This document shows positions 26,639-35,981 of a DNA stretch of 64,000 nt, piece after piece. Source of the DNA: Holophagales bacterium. GTDB lineage: Bacteria; Acidobacteriota; Thermoanaerobaculia; Multivoradales; JAGPDF01. The stretch covers positions 1,581,501-1,645,500 of the forward strand of contig CP064972.1 of the NCBI GenBank assembly GCA_016699405.1, in the 5' to 3' direction. The position numbers and the translations under genes are program-made. Position 1 is the stretch's first letter, and the number at the start of each line of letters is the position of its first letter. The notes under the pieces were generated by a model that did no database searches, had not been told where the DNA came from, and saw only the letters and a list, made by a program, of their open reading frames with translations.

Positions 26639-27946
26639 TCAGGTGTCGCCGACTTCCAGCACCGCGCTCCAGCGCCAGAGGTCGCCGCGCTCGAAGCCGT
26701 CGGCGAGCGGCGTGGCGAGGAGACGCCGGGCGTAGATGCCGTAGCCGTTGCCGTCCTGGTTCTCGCTCTCCCAGGCGATGACGTAGTTGCCCCAGCCGTC
26801 GGTGGCGAGATCGGGGCTCTGCTGCGTGCCGGCGGTGGTGGCATTGATCTGCAACTCGCCGCCGACGCGCGCTCCGGTGTTGTCGAAACGCTGGGCGTAG
26901 ACGCCGCTCGACGAGCCGTCCTGTCCCGTGCTCGTCCAGGCGACGACGAAATTGCCCCAGTGATCCATGGCCACGGCGGGGATCCGCTGGTCGTTGGCGG
27001 TCGTCGTGTTGGCGCGGAACTCGGTGCCGACCGGCGTGCCCGTGGCGTCGAAGCGCTGGGCGTAGATGCCGTAGCCGCTGCCGTCCTGAGCCTGACTGTC
27101 CCAGGCGACGACGAAGTTGGCGTCGGCGTCCATGGCGATCGCGGGCCACCACTGCTGGTTGGTGACCTCGGTGTTGACGCGGAACTCTCCGCCGAGGCGA
27201 TTGCCGGTCGCGTCGTAGCGCTGCGCGTAGACGCCTTGCGACGAGCCGTCCTGCGAGTCGTCGTGCCAGACGACGACGAACGAGCCGCCGCTGTGCACCG
27301 CGACAGCCGGCGACCACTGGTGCCCTGCGGTGTAGGTGTTGACCTGGAGCTCGCCGGTGCGGGGTACTCCGCTGGGCTCGAAGAGTCGGACGTAGACGCC
27401 GGCCCCCGAGCCGTCCTGGCCGGTGCTTTCCCAGGCGGCGACGAAGTTGCTCCCGCCGTCGACGCCGACCGCCGGGTAGGCCTGGTCATCGTTGGTGGTG
27501 GTGTTGATGGCCATTTCCGTTCCCACGCCGACTCCGCCCGCCGCGAAGCGCTGGGCAAAGATGCCGAAGCTCGAGCCGTCCTGCAGGTAACTGTCCCAGA
27601 CGATGACGAAGTTCCCCCAGCGATCCGCCCCGAGAGCCGGGTGTTGCTGCCCACTCGTGACGTACGTGTTGGCCACCATCTCGGTGCCGAGCGGTGCGCC
27701 GGACGCATCGAAGCGCTGGGCGCAGATCGCCTGGGCCGACCCGTCGGCGCCGTAGCTGTCCCAGGCGACGACGAAGGCGGCCGAGCTCGCCAGCGCCACG
27801 GTGGGGTGGGCCTGAGTGCCGAAGGTGTAACTGTTGACCTGGAATTCAGGGCCGAGCAACTGGGCCGGGGCGCCCGCGGTTCCGAGGGCGACGAGGAGGG
27901 TCGACGCGGCGAGGTGAACCGAACGTCGATTCGGGAGGATCTGCAT
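26639..27946 (-). CDS. secreted protein with seven ~55-residue repeats (putative beta-propeller) and DGFERG tail
   Basis: The 435-residue protein starts MQILPNRRSVHLAAS behind GGAGG; an upstream extension is rejected because the signal peptide (to about residue 28, AGAPAQLLG) begins here. The mature part is seven tandem repeats with consensus E-(F/L)-x-(V/A)-N-T...Q-x-x-P-A-V-A...N-F-V-V-A-W...Q-D-G-S-x-x-G-(I/V)-Y-A-Q-R-F-D. Seven blades of this size suggest a closed seven-bladed propeller. The last repeat runs directly into LADGFERGDLWRWSA, the tail seen on three other proteins here. The function is unknown. Confidence 0.85.
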   Translation of the reverse strand: MQILPNRRSVHLAASTLLVALGTAGAPAQLLGPEFQVNSYTFGTQAHPTVALASSAAFVVAWDSYGADGSAQAICAQRFDASGAPLGTEMVANTYVTSGQQHPALGADRWGNFVIVWDSYLQDGSSFGIFAQRFAAGGVGVGTEMAINTTTNDDQAYPAVGVDGGSNFVAAWESTGQDGSGAGVYVRLFEPSGVPRTGELQVNTYTAGHQWSPAVAVHSGGSFVVVWHDDSQDGSSQGVYAQRYDATGNRLGGEFRVNTEVTNQQWWPAIAMDADANFVVAWDSQAQDGSGYGIYAQRFDATGTPVGTEFRANTTTANDQRIPAVAMDHWGNFVVAWTSTGQDGSSSGVYAQRFDNTGARVGGELQINATTAGTQQSPDLATDGWGNYVIAWESENQDGNGYGIYARRLLATPLADGFERGDLWRWSAVLEVGDT

Positions 27947-28089
27947 GGCGAGACCTCCGCCGTTCTCTCCCCGTGAAGCCATGGTACACCCGGGTCCGTC
28001 CGTCGGCTCGGACGACGGCGAGCGCACCCGCGCTCACGCGGAGTGCGGGGGCGGCGCGCGATCGTGCGATCGCAGGCGGCGGAGCGGCG

Positions 28090-28995
28090 TCAGCCGGGTG
28101 TCGGGCGCGGGGTGGGCGAGCGTTCGCCGGACGGAAGCTCGTCGCTGCCGGGCAGATCGCCGCAGTCCGGCGTCTCCCAGCGCACCGTGCGGTCGCCGAC
28201 ATGGGGGCGCAGCCCGGAAAGCTCGCAGGTCGCCGAGCCGAGCGGTCCACGGACTTCGAGGGTGAAGGTGGCGGTCCAGCCGCCGGCCCCGCGAAGGACG
28301 CGCTTGGGACCGTCGACGGCGGGCGCGGCGGCGAGCGGTTCGCCGAGGGCGCTGCGCAGGTCGGCGTCGGTCGTCACGCGTTCGACGGCCAGCCGGTAGG
28401 GCTCGCCGAGCTGCTCGAGCGCCCAGGCGTGGCGAGCGGCCGGAGCGGCGGCGGTCGGCAGGTGGTGCGCGGTCGTCGCGGCCCCGAGGAGCGCGACGGC
28501 GCTGGCGAGGGCGGGCAGGAGGAGCGGGAGGGCGCGCCGCCGGCCGGCAAGCGGCGGGGCCGAGAAGCTCGCGGCGAGATAGCCGAGGCCGAGCGCGGCG
28601 AGCGCGGCGGCGCCGCCTTCGATCGCCCGGGAGAGCGTGGCCGGCGCGGTGCCGGCCGCCACCAGCGAGAGCGCCAGGCTCGCTCCGGCCGCCCCGGCGG
28701 TGGCGGCGAGCGCAACCGCCGACGGGCGCGGCGCCGCGGTGTCGACGGCGGCGACGCGCGCTGCCGCCGCTCCGGCCCAGGCGCCGGCGACGAACGGCAG
28801 GACGGTCGAGCCGAGCGCCGCGAAACCCGCCCCCGGAAGGTCGAGCAGGAGGTGTCCGGCGGTGAGGTGGCGCAGCAGCGCCCCGAGGGTGACGAGCGCC
28901 GCTCCGCCGCCGAGAGCGGCCAGGGCAGAGACGAGGCGCAGGCCGAGCGGCAGCGGGGCGGGCTCGGGAGCGCGGCGCGAGCGGGCCGCGGTCAC
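28090..28995 (-). CDS. multi-helix membrane protein with Coa1-like C-terminal domain
   Basis: The 301-residue protein starts at GTG 28995, overlapping the upstream dehydrogenase stop (GTGA). About five hydrophobic Ala/Gly/Leu-rich helices fill residues 20-190. The C-terminal 100 residues (DADLRSALGEPL...) resemble the Coa1 family, whose members are small membrane-anchored proteins; this call is tentative. It ends in a Pro/Ser-rich tail. It is translationally coupled to the HIBADH-type gene. Confidence 0.55.
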   Translation of the reverse strand: MTAARSRRAPEPAPLPLGLRLVSALAALGGGAALVTLGALLRHLTAGHLLLDLPGAGFAALGSTVLPFVAGAWAGAAAARVAAVDTAAPRPSAVALAATAGAAGASLALSLVAAGTAPATLSRAIEGGAAALAALGLGYLAASFSAPPLAGRRRALPLLLPALASAVALLGAATTAHHLPTAAAPAARHAWALEQLGEPYRLAVERVTTDADLRSALGEPLAAAPAVDGPKRVLRGAGGWTATFTLEVRGPLGSATCELSGLRPHVGDRTVRWETPDCGDLPGSDELPSGERSPTPRPTPG

Positions 28996-29861
28996 GGACG
29001 CTCCGGCGTCCGCGGGTCGACCGCTTCGTAGATTGCGCCGTAGTCGACCTCGCCGAAGCCGGCGCCGGCAGCGCGGGCCGCGAGCTCGCGCACGCCGTCG
29101 ATCGCCGCGGTGGCGAGACCGAGTCGATCCGCTTCGCCGCGCGCCAGGTCGAGGTCCTTGACCAGCAGCTCGAGCGGGAAGGAGGGATTGGCGTAGTCGC
29201 GTGCGAGGTAGCGCGCCAGGCGCGCGTCGAACGACTTCGAGTAGAAGAGGCTGCCGCGCAGGATCTCGAGGAAGGCGTCGAGGTCGAGCCCGGCGCGGCG
29301 GACGATGCCGAGCGACAGGCAGAAGGCGGCCGCCTGGGTGGCGATGATCTGGTTGAGCGCGAGCTTGAGCGTCGAGGCGTCGCCGACCTCACCGACCCGC
29401 CGTGGCTGGGGTCCGATCGCCGCGAGCACCGGCTGGAGCCGGGCATGAAGCTCCGCCGCGCCGCCGCAGAAGACGATCAGCGTGCCGGCGGTGGCCTGCG
29501 GAATGCTGCCGAGCACCGGTGCCTCGAGGTACTCGCCGCCGCGTGCGGCGACGGCGCTGGCCAGCTCGCGGCTCTCCACGCTGGCGATCGTCCCCATCTG
29601 GACGACCGCGCGACCGGCCAGATCGGCGTCGCCGTCGAGCAGCGCCGCCTCGGTGGTCGCCCCGTCGCGGAGCATGGTGAAGACCGTCTCGGCCGAAGCG
29701 ATCGCGTCGCTCGCCTCGTCGGCCACCCGCGCGCCGAGCGCGGCGAGCGGCGCGGTCTTCGCGCGCGTGCGGTTCCAGACCGTCACCTCGTGACCGGCGG
29801 CGAGCATCCGCTCGGCCATCGGCCGTCCCATGAGCCCCGTTCCCAGCCAGGCGATGCGCAT
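28992..29861 (-). CDS. NAD(P)-dependent 3-hydroxyacid dehydrogenase family (HIBADH/GlxR-type)
   Basis: The 289-residue protein starts MRIAWLGTGLMGRPMAERML, the Rossmann fingerprint of beta-hydroxyacid dehydrogenases, behind GGAGGG. Substrate-side APVLGSIPQATAGTL and the catalytic-Lys helix (STLKLALNQII, about residue 172) are present. The family includes 3-hydroxyisobutyrate dehydrogenase, tartronate semialdehyde reductase and succinic semialdehyde reductases. The cluster does not decide which, and a GxGxxG-type NADP preference cannot be read with confidence. It is followed, with a 4-base overlap, by the Coa1-like membrane protein. Confidence 0.88.
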   Translation of the reverse strand: MRIAWLGTGLMGRPMAERMLAAGHEVTVWNRTRAKTAPLAALGARVADEASDAIASAETVFTMLRDGATTEAALLDGDADLAGRAVVQMGTIASVESRELASAVAARGGEYLEAPVLGSIPQATAGTLIVFCGGAAELHARLQPVLAAIGPQPRRVGEVGDASTLKLALNQIIATQAAAFCLSLGIVRRAGLDLDAFLEILRGSLFYSKSFDARLARYLARDYANPSFPLELLVKDLDLARGEADRLGLATAAIDGVRELAARAAGAGFGEVDYGAIYEAVDPRTPERP

Positions 29862-29946
29862 CGTCCCTCCTTCGTCGCGCCGATTCTGTCGCATCGCGCG
29901 GGCCGTGTGCTGGCGAGCGCTTCCGAGCCGGCCTGCGGGAGAGCGA

Positions 29947-31152
29947 TCAACGCCGCTCGATGCGGCTGCCGTCGTCGAGCGAGTCGGGGGGGTGGAGGAC
30001 GACCTCGGCGCCGTCGGGGAGGCCGCCGAGCAGCTCGGCCTCGAGCGGATTGCGCTCGCCGATCTGGACCGGGCGGCGGCGCGCGCGGCCGTGCTCGACG
30101 GCGAAGACCGCCCACTCGCCCTCGTGGCGGAAGAGCGCGGAGACGGGGAGCTTGGTCGCCATGGCGCGCTCGGCGAGCACCGCAGCCACCTCGACGCGAT
30201 AGCCGTCGCCGAGCGCCGCCCGCTCGGCCGCCGGGCCGGCGAAGTCGACGAGCACGTTGACGCGTTGCTCCTCGACGCCGAGCGCCGAGACCTTGGTGAA
30301 CCCTGCGGGCTCGACCCGTCGCACCACCCCGGCGAGCGGCCCACCGCCGCCCCAGCGCTCGATGCGCACCGTCGATCCGGGGCGGATGCGGACCGCGTCG
30401 GTCGAAAGATAGTCGGCGACGATCTCGAGGTCGCTCGGGTCGCCGAGCTCGACGAGCGGCTCGCCCGCGACGACCGGACCCTCGCTTTCGCGCAGCCGTC
30501 GCAGCACCGTGCCGGTGATCGGCGCGTGCACCTCGAGCGGCGTGCCGGGCCGCTCGGCGGCACCGCGGGCCTGCGCGAGTCGTGCCCGCGCCGCTTCGAC
30601 CTGATGAGTCGCGGTGGCGACGGCGAACTCGGCGGCGCGCCTGCCTTCGGCGGCGGAGCGGGCGTCGGCGCTGCGGGCGTCGAGCGTCTCGCCGGAGGCG
30701 ATGCCGTCGTCGGCGAGGCTCTTCGTGCGCGCGAGCTGGGCGGCGGCGAGGCTCTCGGCGGCGGCGGCGCGGCCGGCCTCGGCGCGAGCGCCGTCGAGCG
30801 TGGCGCGGGCGGCGGCGAGCGCCGCCTCGGCCTCGGCGCGGCTCCTGGCGTCGAGCGGCGTCGGATCGCCGGGGAGGATGGTGGCGAGCGTCGTCCCGCC
30901 CTGGACGACCGGGTCGCCGGGCCGCAGATCGATGCGCAACAGGCGGCCGGAGACCGGTGCGGTGACGAGGAAGCGGCGGATCACGCGCGTCTCGCCCTCT
31001 TCGTCGAGGGTGACGACGAGCGGGCCGCGCGAAAGCGGCGCGACGTCGACCGGCACCGGACGCGGGCGCAGGGCGACGACGGCGAGCAGCGCCACGCCGG
31101 CGGCGCCGGCCAGCAGTCGCGGGTTCTTGAGCAGACGGGGAATGGCGGGCAT
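29947..31152 (-). CDS. HlyD-type membrane-fusion (periplasmic adaptor) protein
   Basis: The 401-residue protein starts MPAIPRLLKNPRLLAG behind GGGAG, 7 bases after the permease stop. One N-terminal membrane anchor is followed by a barrel-sandwich hybrid half (RFLVTAPVSGRLLRID), a long Ala-rich coiled-coil hairpin (about residues 105-200) and a second lipoyl half (VHAPITGTVLRRL). With the permease and ATPase upstream in the operon it forms an ABC exporter of the MacAB/DevBCA type. The exported substrate is unknown; no outer-membrane TolC gene is adjacent. Confidence 0.88.
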   Translation of the reverse strand: MPAIPRLLKNPRLLAGAAGVALLAVVALRPRPVPVDVAPLSRGPLVVTLDEEGETRVIRRFLVTAPVSGRLLRIDLRPGDPVVQGGTTLATILPGDPTPLDARSRAEAEAALAAARATLDGARAEAGRAAAAESLAAAQLARTKSLADDGIASGETLDARSADARSAAEGRRAAEFAVATATHQVEAARARLAQARGAAERPGTPLEVHAPITGTVLRRLRESEGPVVAGEPLVELGDPSDLEIVADYLSTDAVRIRPGSTVRIERWGGGGPLAGVVRRVEPAGFTKVSALGVEEQRVNVLVDFAGPAAERAALGDGYRVEVAAVLAERAMATKLPVSALFRHEGEWAVFAVEHGRARRRPVQIGERNPLEAELLGGLPDGAEVVLHPPDSLDDGSRIERR

Positions 31153-31159
31153 CGCGGTT

Positions 31160-33532
31160 CTACTCCCGGGTCTTGAGCACGGCAACGAGGTCGAGGCGGT
31201 CGAGCTTGCGGCGGACGGTGAGGCCGGAGAAGAAGGCGGCAGCGGCGACGATCAGCGCCGACCAGGCGAGCGCGCTCGCGTGCACCACCAGCGGGATGCG
31301 GTAGATCTCGTTCTCGAAGGTGGCGACGATCCAGGCCGAGAGCCCCCAGCCGAGCAGGCCGCCGAACGGCAGCGAGAGCAGCGTCAGCACGGCGAGCTCG
31401 CCGAGCAGGATGAGGGAGATCTCGGCGCGGGTGAAGCCGAGCACGCGCAGGCTGGCGAGCTCGCGCTCGCGTTCGGAGAGCGAGATCCGCGCCGAGTTGT
31501 AGACCACGCCGAAGGCGATGATGCCGGCGAAGATCACGCTGAAGGTCACCATGATGTTCATGTTCTCGGCGAAGGTGGCGCGAAAGCTCTCGAGCATGGT
31601 GCGCTTGAAGGCCACGCCGGAGACCGCCGGGAGCCCCTTGAGGCGCGCGTTGAGGGCGGGCAGCGCGTCGGCGTCGACGAGCAGGCGGGCGCCGGAGAGG
31701 CTTTCGCCCTCGCCGAGCAGGCGGTGCAGCGCCCCGAGCTCGATCGTCGCGCCGAGCCCGAGCGCGTCGTCGACCAGGGAGGCGACGCGCAGGCGCGCCG
31801 TCGGCCTCCGACCCTCGAGCACCTCGACCGCGACCTCGTCGCCGACGCCGACCTCGAGGATCTCGGCGAGCTTGCGCGAGAGCGCGAGGCCGGACGGCGG
31901 CACGGCGACGACGTGCCCGTAGCGGTCGACGAGGCGCTCGAGGCGGGGCTCGAGCGCGCGGCCGGTGAGGGCGACGTCGCGGTGGCGATGGCCGGAGCGC
32001 AGGCGGGCGGCGACGTTGCGCGCCGGCTCGGCGGCGAGGACCCCCGGCAGGCGTTCGACCTCGTGGAGCGCCCCGGCGGAGAGCGGCTCGACGAAGGCGA
32101 GCGTGGCGTCCTGGCGCTGGGCGAGCGAGAAGGTCGAGCCGACGATCTCCTCCATCGCGCTGGTGAAGACGAAGCCGACGACGAGAATCGCCCCGGCGAG
32201 GCCGATCCCGACCACCGAGGCGGCGGCGCGCGCCGGCGTGCGCTCGAGGTTGCGCAGGATCATCCGCGTCGCGTGGGTGACGCGCCGGGCGAGCAGCGGC
32301 GTGCGTTCGGCGAAGCTCGGCCGGTAGCGCGCCGGCGGCTCGGGGCGCATCGCCTCGGCGGGGGGGATGCGCACCGCGCGCCGCACGGCGATCGCCGCAC
32401 CGAGCGCCGCGGCGACGAGCGAGACGCCGACCGCACCCAGACCGACCTCGAGGGTCAGGCGATAGTCGAGCGACGGGAAGCGGAAGTACTGGTTGTAGAG
32501 GCCGACCATCGCCAGGCCGAGGCGGTGACCAGCCACGAGACCGAGCGCCGCTCCCACCATCGAGATGCCGAGCCCCCATTTGAGGTAGTGCCAGGCGAGC
32601 GCGGCGTTGCCGTAGCCGAGCGCCTTGAGCGAGGCGATCTGCGGCCGCTGCAAGGCCAGGGCGCGGGTCAGCGCCACGTTGAGGATGAAGGCGGCGACGA
32701 AGAAGAAAATCGCCGGCACGATGAGCCCGAAGTTGGCGAGCTGGGTGAGCTCGTTCTCGAGCGTCCAGGCGGAGAACTGCAGGCGTCGCGGGATGGCGCC
32801 GAACGCTCCGTAGGGGGCGAGCAGGCGGTCGAGGCGGAGGATCGCCTCGTCGACCGAGGCCTGCGGGGCCAGCTTCAGCGAGACCTCGTTGAAGCCTCCC
32901 TCCATGTCGAAGGCGCTGCCGAGGGCGCGCCGCTCCATCCAGAAGATGCCGAAGCGGCGGTCGTCGGGGATCAGCTCGCCGGGGCGGATCGAGTAGACGT
33001 ACTCCGGCGAGAGCGCGACGCCGACGATCCGCAGCGTGCGCCGCCGCCCGTTGACCACCGCGCGCAGCGAGTCGCCCGGGCCGAAGCGGTGCGCCTTGCA
33101 GAACGCCTCGCTGGCCAGCACCTCGTCGGGCTTGCCGGGCTCCGGGAAGCGGCCGCGCCGCAGGAACACGTCGTTGAGCCGCGGCCGGCCGACCGCCGGG
33201 ATCGACAGCAGCCGCCCGGAGGCGGGCTCGGCGAGGCCCGGCACGTCGAGCGCCACGTCGACCGAGACACGCGTCTCGACCGCGAGGACGCCGGGAATCG
33301 CCGCGATCTCTTCCTCGAGCGCGCGCGGCGCGCGCTTGAGCGTGGCGAAGACGTCGGCGAAGCGTTGCCGCTCGTAGTAGGCGTCGCGGGTGCGGCGCAG
33401 CGACTCGAAGTTCGAGAGATAGGCGACGAACATCGCCGCCCCCGCACCGACGACGAGGGCGATGGCGAGCGCCTGCCCCTTCATCGCCCAGAGGTCGCGC
33501 AGGAGCTTGCGGTCGAGCGCGGAGATGGTCAC
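31160..33532 (-). CDS. FtsX/MacB-like ABC transporter permease
   Basis: The 790-residue protein starts at GTG (MTISALDRKLLRDLWAMKG). An N-terminal membrane helix, a large periplasmic domain and three helices form a first unit to about residue 400, and a second unit repeats this, so it is a fused double FtsX-type permease. MacB-type exporters have a single unit per chain. GLGISMVGAALGLVAGHRLG is among the helices. Operon order is ATPase, permease, adaptor, all leftward, with short gaps. Confidence 0.88.
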   Translation of the reverse strand: MTISALDRKLLRDLWAMKGQALAIALVVGAGAAMFVAYLSNFESLRRTRDAYYERQRFADVFATLKRAPRALEEEIAAIPGVLAVETRVSVDVALDVPGLAEPASGRLLSIPAVGRPRLNDVFLRRGRFPEPGKPDEVLASEAFCKAHRFGPGDSLRAVVNGRRRTLRIVGVALSPEYVYSIRPGELIPDDRRFGIFWMERRALGSAFDMEGGFNEVSLKLAPQASVDEAILRLDRLLAPYGAFGAIPRRLQFSAWTLENELTQLANFGLIVPAIFFFVAAFILNVALTRALALQRPQIASLKALGYGNAALAWHYLKWGLGISMVGAALGLVAGHRLGLAMVGLYNQYFRFPSLDYRLTLEVGLGAVGVSLVAAALGAAIAVRRAVRIPPAEAMRPEPPARYRPSFAERTPLLARRVTHATRMILRNLERTPARAAASVVGIGLAGAILVVGFVFTSAMEEIVGSTFSLAQRQDATLAFVEPLSAGALHEVERLPGVLAAEPARNVAARLRSGHRHRDVALTGRALEPRLERLVDRYGHVVAVPPSGLALSRKLAEILEVGVGDEVAVEVLEGRRPTARLRVASLVDDALGLGATIELGALHRLLGEGESLSGARLLVDADALPALNARLKGLPAVSGVAFKRTMLESFRATFAENMNIMVTFSVIFAGIIAFGVVYNSARISLSERERELASLRVLGFTRAEISLILLGELAVLTLLSLPFGGLLGWGLSAWIVATFENEIYRIPLVVHASALAWSALIVAAAAFFSGLTVRRKLDRLDLVAVLKTRE

Positions 33533-33554
33533 GCCGGAGTCCTCGTGCCGCCGC

Positions 33555-34310
33555 CTACCAGGAGAGCTCGGCGGGCGCGAGCTTCTGTGGATTGCGCTCG
33601 ACGCCGGCGATCCGTCCGTCGAAGAGGCGCACGACGCGATCGGCCATCGCCGAGATCGCCGCGTTGTGGGTGATGACCGCCGTCGCCGTGCCGAGCTCGC
33701 GGTTGGCCACCGCCAGGGCCTCGAGCACGACGATGCCGGTGGCGATGTCGAGCGCGCCGGTCGGCTCGTCGCAGAGCAGCACCGCGGGCCGCTTGGCGAT
33801 GGCGCGGGCGATCGCCACGCGCTGCTGCTCGCCGCCGGAGAGCTGCGCCGGGAAGTGGTCGAGCCGGTGGCCGAGCCCGACGAGCGCCAGCGCCTCCTCG
33901 GGCCGCATCGGATGCTCGACGATCTCGGTGACCAGGGCCACGTTCTCGCGCGCCGTCAGGCTGGGGATCAGGTTGTAGAACTGGAAGACGAAGCCGACGT
34001 GGTGGCGGCGGTAGTCGGTCAGCTCGGCCTCGCCGGCGGCGGTGAGATCCTGGCCACGGTAGAGCACTTGCCCGCTGGTCGGCGTGTCGAGCCCGCCGAG
34101 GATGTTGAGCAGCGTCGACTTGCCGCTGCCCGAGGGGCCGAGCAGGACGAGCATCTCGCCTTCGAAGAGGTCGAAGTCGACGCCGCGCAGCGCCTGCACC
34201 TCGAGCTCGCCCATCGGGTAGACCTTGGTCAGGTCGCGCGCTGCGAAGACGGCGGGGCGGGCGGGTCCGGGGAGGCTCGCGGGAAGGTCGGACGGTGTCG
34301 CGAAGGTCAT
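33555..34310 (-). CDS. ABC transporter ATP-binding protein (LolD/MacB/DevA type)
   Basis: The 251-residue protein starts MTFATPSDLPASL; a longer antisense frame over pheA is discarded. Walker A is GPSGSGKST (about residue 60), the signature is LSGGEQQRV, and Walker B is LLCDEPTGALD. The downstream THNAAISAMADRVVRL contains the switch His. ATPases of this type drive exporters built with FtsX-like permeases, here encoded by the next gene. The gene is divergent from pheA with 63 bases between starts. Confidence 0.92.
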   Translation of the reverse strand: MTFATPSDLPASLPGPARPAVFAARDLTKVYPMGELEVQALRGVDFDLFEGEMLVLLGPSGSGKSTLLNILGGLDTPTSGQVLYRGQDLTAAGEAELTDYRRHHVGFVFQFYNLIPSLTARENVALVTEIVEHPMRPEEALALVGLGHRLDHFPAQLSGGEQQRVAIARAIAKRPAVLLCDEPTGALDIATGIVVLEALAVANRELGTATAVITHNAAISAMADRVVRLFDGRIAGVERNPQKLAPAELSW

Positions 34311-34373
34311 GGTCGGGGGTCGTCGTCGCGCGCGGGCTCGTCGGAGAAACGGGAAAAGGATAGCCTTTCCGGC

Positions 34374-35513
34374 ATGGAGCCGCGAAACGACCTGCAGGCG
34401 CTGCGCGAGGAGATCGAGGGGCTCGACCGCCGCCTCCTCGCCCTGCTCAAGGAGCGGATGGCCATCGCCGAGCGGGTGGCGAACGCCAAGCTCGCCGCCG
34501 CCTCGCCGTTCCGCGACCGCACGCGCGAGGAGCAGGTGCTGCGCCGCGTGCGCCACCTCGCCGTCGAATCGGGGCTCGATGCGCACGAGGTCGAGCGGCT
34601 CTACCGCGTCATCATGGCGATGTCGACGGCGCACCAGCAGGCGTTCATCGAGACGCGCGAGGAGGTGCCGCTGCGCGTCGCCTACCAGGGTGTCGAGGGC
34701 TCGTTCAGCCATCTCGCCGCGCAGCGCCGCTTCGGCGGTCGCACGGGCGGGGCGCTGCTCTTCGGGCACGAGACCTTCCGCGGCGCCGCCGAGGCAGTGC
34801 GCGGCGGCGAGGCGGACGTGGCGCTGCTGCCGATCGAGAACTCGACGGCGGGCTCGATCAACGAGACCTACGACCTGCTCGCCGAAGGCGGGCTGGCGAT
34901 CAACGCCGAGGTGGTGGCGGCGATCGAGCACTGTCTGCTGGTGATCCCCGGCACCCGCCTCGAGGACGTCACGACGGTGATGTCGCACCCGCAGGCGCTC
35001 CGGCAGTGCGAGGCGTTCATCCACCGCCATCCGTGGATCGCGGCGCGCGAGGAGTTCGACACCGCCGGCGCGGCGCGCAAGGTACGCGAGCTCGGCGACC
35101 CGAAGCTCGCGGCGATCGCCGGCGCGGCGGCGGCGCGACTCTTCGGTCTCGAGATCCTCGCCCGCGGCATCCAGACGCAGGAGGGCAACTTCACCCGCTT
35201 CGTCGAGGTGGCGCGCGAGGCGCGCCCCTGCCCTCCCGACGCCGAATGCAAGACCTCGCTGCTCGTCGTCCTGGCGCATCGCCCCGGGGCGCTCGGCGAG
35301 GCGCTCATCGAGCTCTCGCGCCGCAACGTCAACCTGACCAAGCTCGAGTCGCGCCCGGTTCCGGGCGAGCCCTGGCAGTACCGCTTCTACCTCGATCTCG
35401 AAGGTCACGCGGCGTCGGAACGCGTCGCCGCGGCGCTCGACGCGGTGCGCGAGCACACGCGCGTGCTGCGCGTGCTCGGCACCTATCCGCGGGCGGAGGC
35501 GGTCCCGGAGTAG
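34374..35513 (+). CDS. pheA: bifunctional chorismate mutase / prephenate dehydratase (P-protein)
   Basis: This enzyme converts chorismate to phenylpyruvate in phenylalanine biosynthesis. The 379-residue protein has an AroQ-type chorismate mutase domain (LREEIEGLDRRLLALLKERM, residues about 8-90), a prephenate dehydratase domain (VAYQGVEGSFSH to the catalytic TRF in GNFTRFVEV, about 100-280) and a C-terminal ACT domain with LESRPV, the motif for phenylalanine feedback inhibition. ATG 34374 is chosen; the upstream open frame is antisense to the ATPase gene. Domain order matches E. coli PheA. Confidence 0.95.
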   Translation: MEPRNDLQALREEIEGLDRRLLALLKERMAIAERVANAKLAAASPFRDRTREEQVLRRVRHLAVESGLDAHEVERLYRVIMAMSTAHQQAFIETREEVPLRVAYQGVEGSFSHLAAQRRFGGRTGGALLFGHETFRGAAEAVRGGEADVALLPIENSTAGSINETYDLLAEGGLAINAEVVAAIEHCLLVIPGTRLEDVTTVMSHPQALRQCEAFIHRHPWIAAREEFDTAGAARKVRELGDPKLAAIAGAAAARLFGLEILARGIQTQEGNFTRFVEVAREARPCPPDAECKTSLLVVLAHRPGALGEALIELSRRNVNLTKLESRPVPGEPWQYRFYLDLEGHAASERVAAALDAVREHTRVLRVLGTYPRAEAVPE

Positions 35514-35527
35514 ACCGGGAGAGGCCG

Positions 35528-35914
35528 ATGCGACCGACCGGGCCGGACGTCGACGCCTACCTCGCCGCGCTCCCCGAGTCGCAGCGCGCCGCCCTTGAAC
35601 GGCTGCGCCGCGCCATCCTCGCCGCCGCCCCCGGCGCCGAGGAGTGCATCAGCTACGGCATCCCGGCGATCCGCCTCGCCGGCCGCGTCCTCGTCTATTA
35701 CGGCGCCGCCGCCAAGCACTGCTCGTTCTATCCCGGCGCCCACCCGATCGAAGTCTGCGCCGCCCAACTCGTCCCCTGGAGCACCAGCAAGGGCACCATC
35801 CGCTTCACCCCCGACAAGCCCCTCCCCCTCCCGCTGGTCCGCAAGCTCGTGAAGGTGCGCATTGCCGAGCTGGTGGTGGGGAAACGGCGGGGCGGCGCGG
35901 GGCGAAAGGGCTGA
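35528..35914 (+). CDS. DUF1801 (YdhG/YobT-like) domain protein
   Basis: The 128-residue protein MRPTGPDVDAYLAALPESQ... has ECISYGIPAIRL, YPGAHPIEVC and GTIRFTPDKPLPLPLV, the conserved core of the small soluble DUF1801 family (possible nucleic-acid-repair or stress link, unproven). It begins 15 bases after pheA and may be co-transcribed. It differs in sequence from the DUF1801 protein at 25316. Confidence 0.85.
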   Translation: MRPTGPDVDAYLAALPESQRAALERLRRAILAAAPGAEECISYGIPAIRLAGRVLVYYGAAAKHCSFYPGAHPIEVCAAQLVPWSTSKGTIRFTPDKPLPLPLVRKLVKVRIAELVVGKRRGGAGRKG

Positions 35915-35981
35915 GCGCATGCCGCGGCGGTGCGCCTGCACGCCGCGGGTGCCGGGCACGCTCCTGCGTCTCGGGCGTTGC

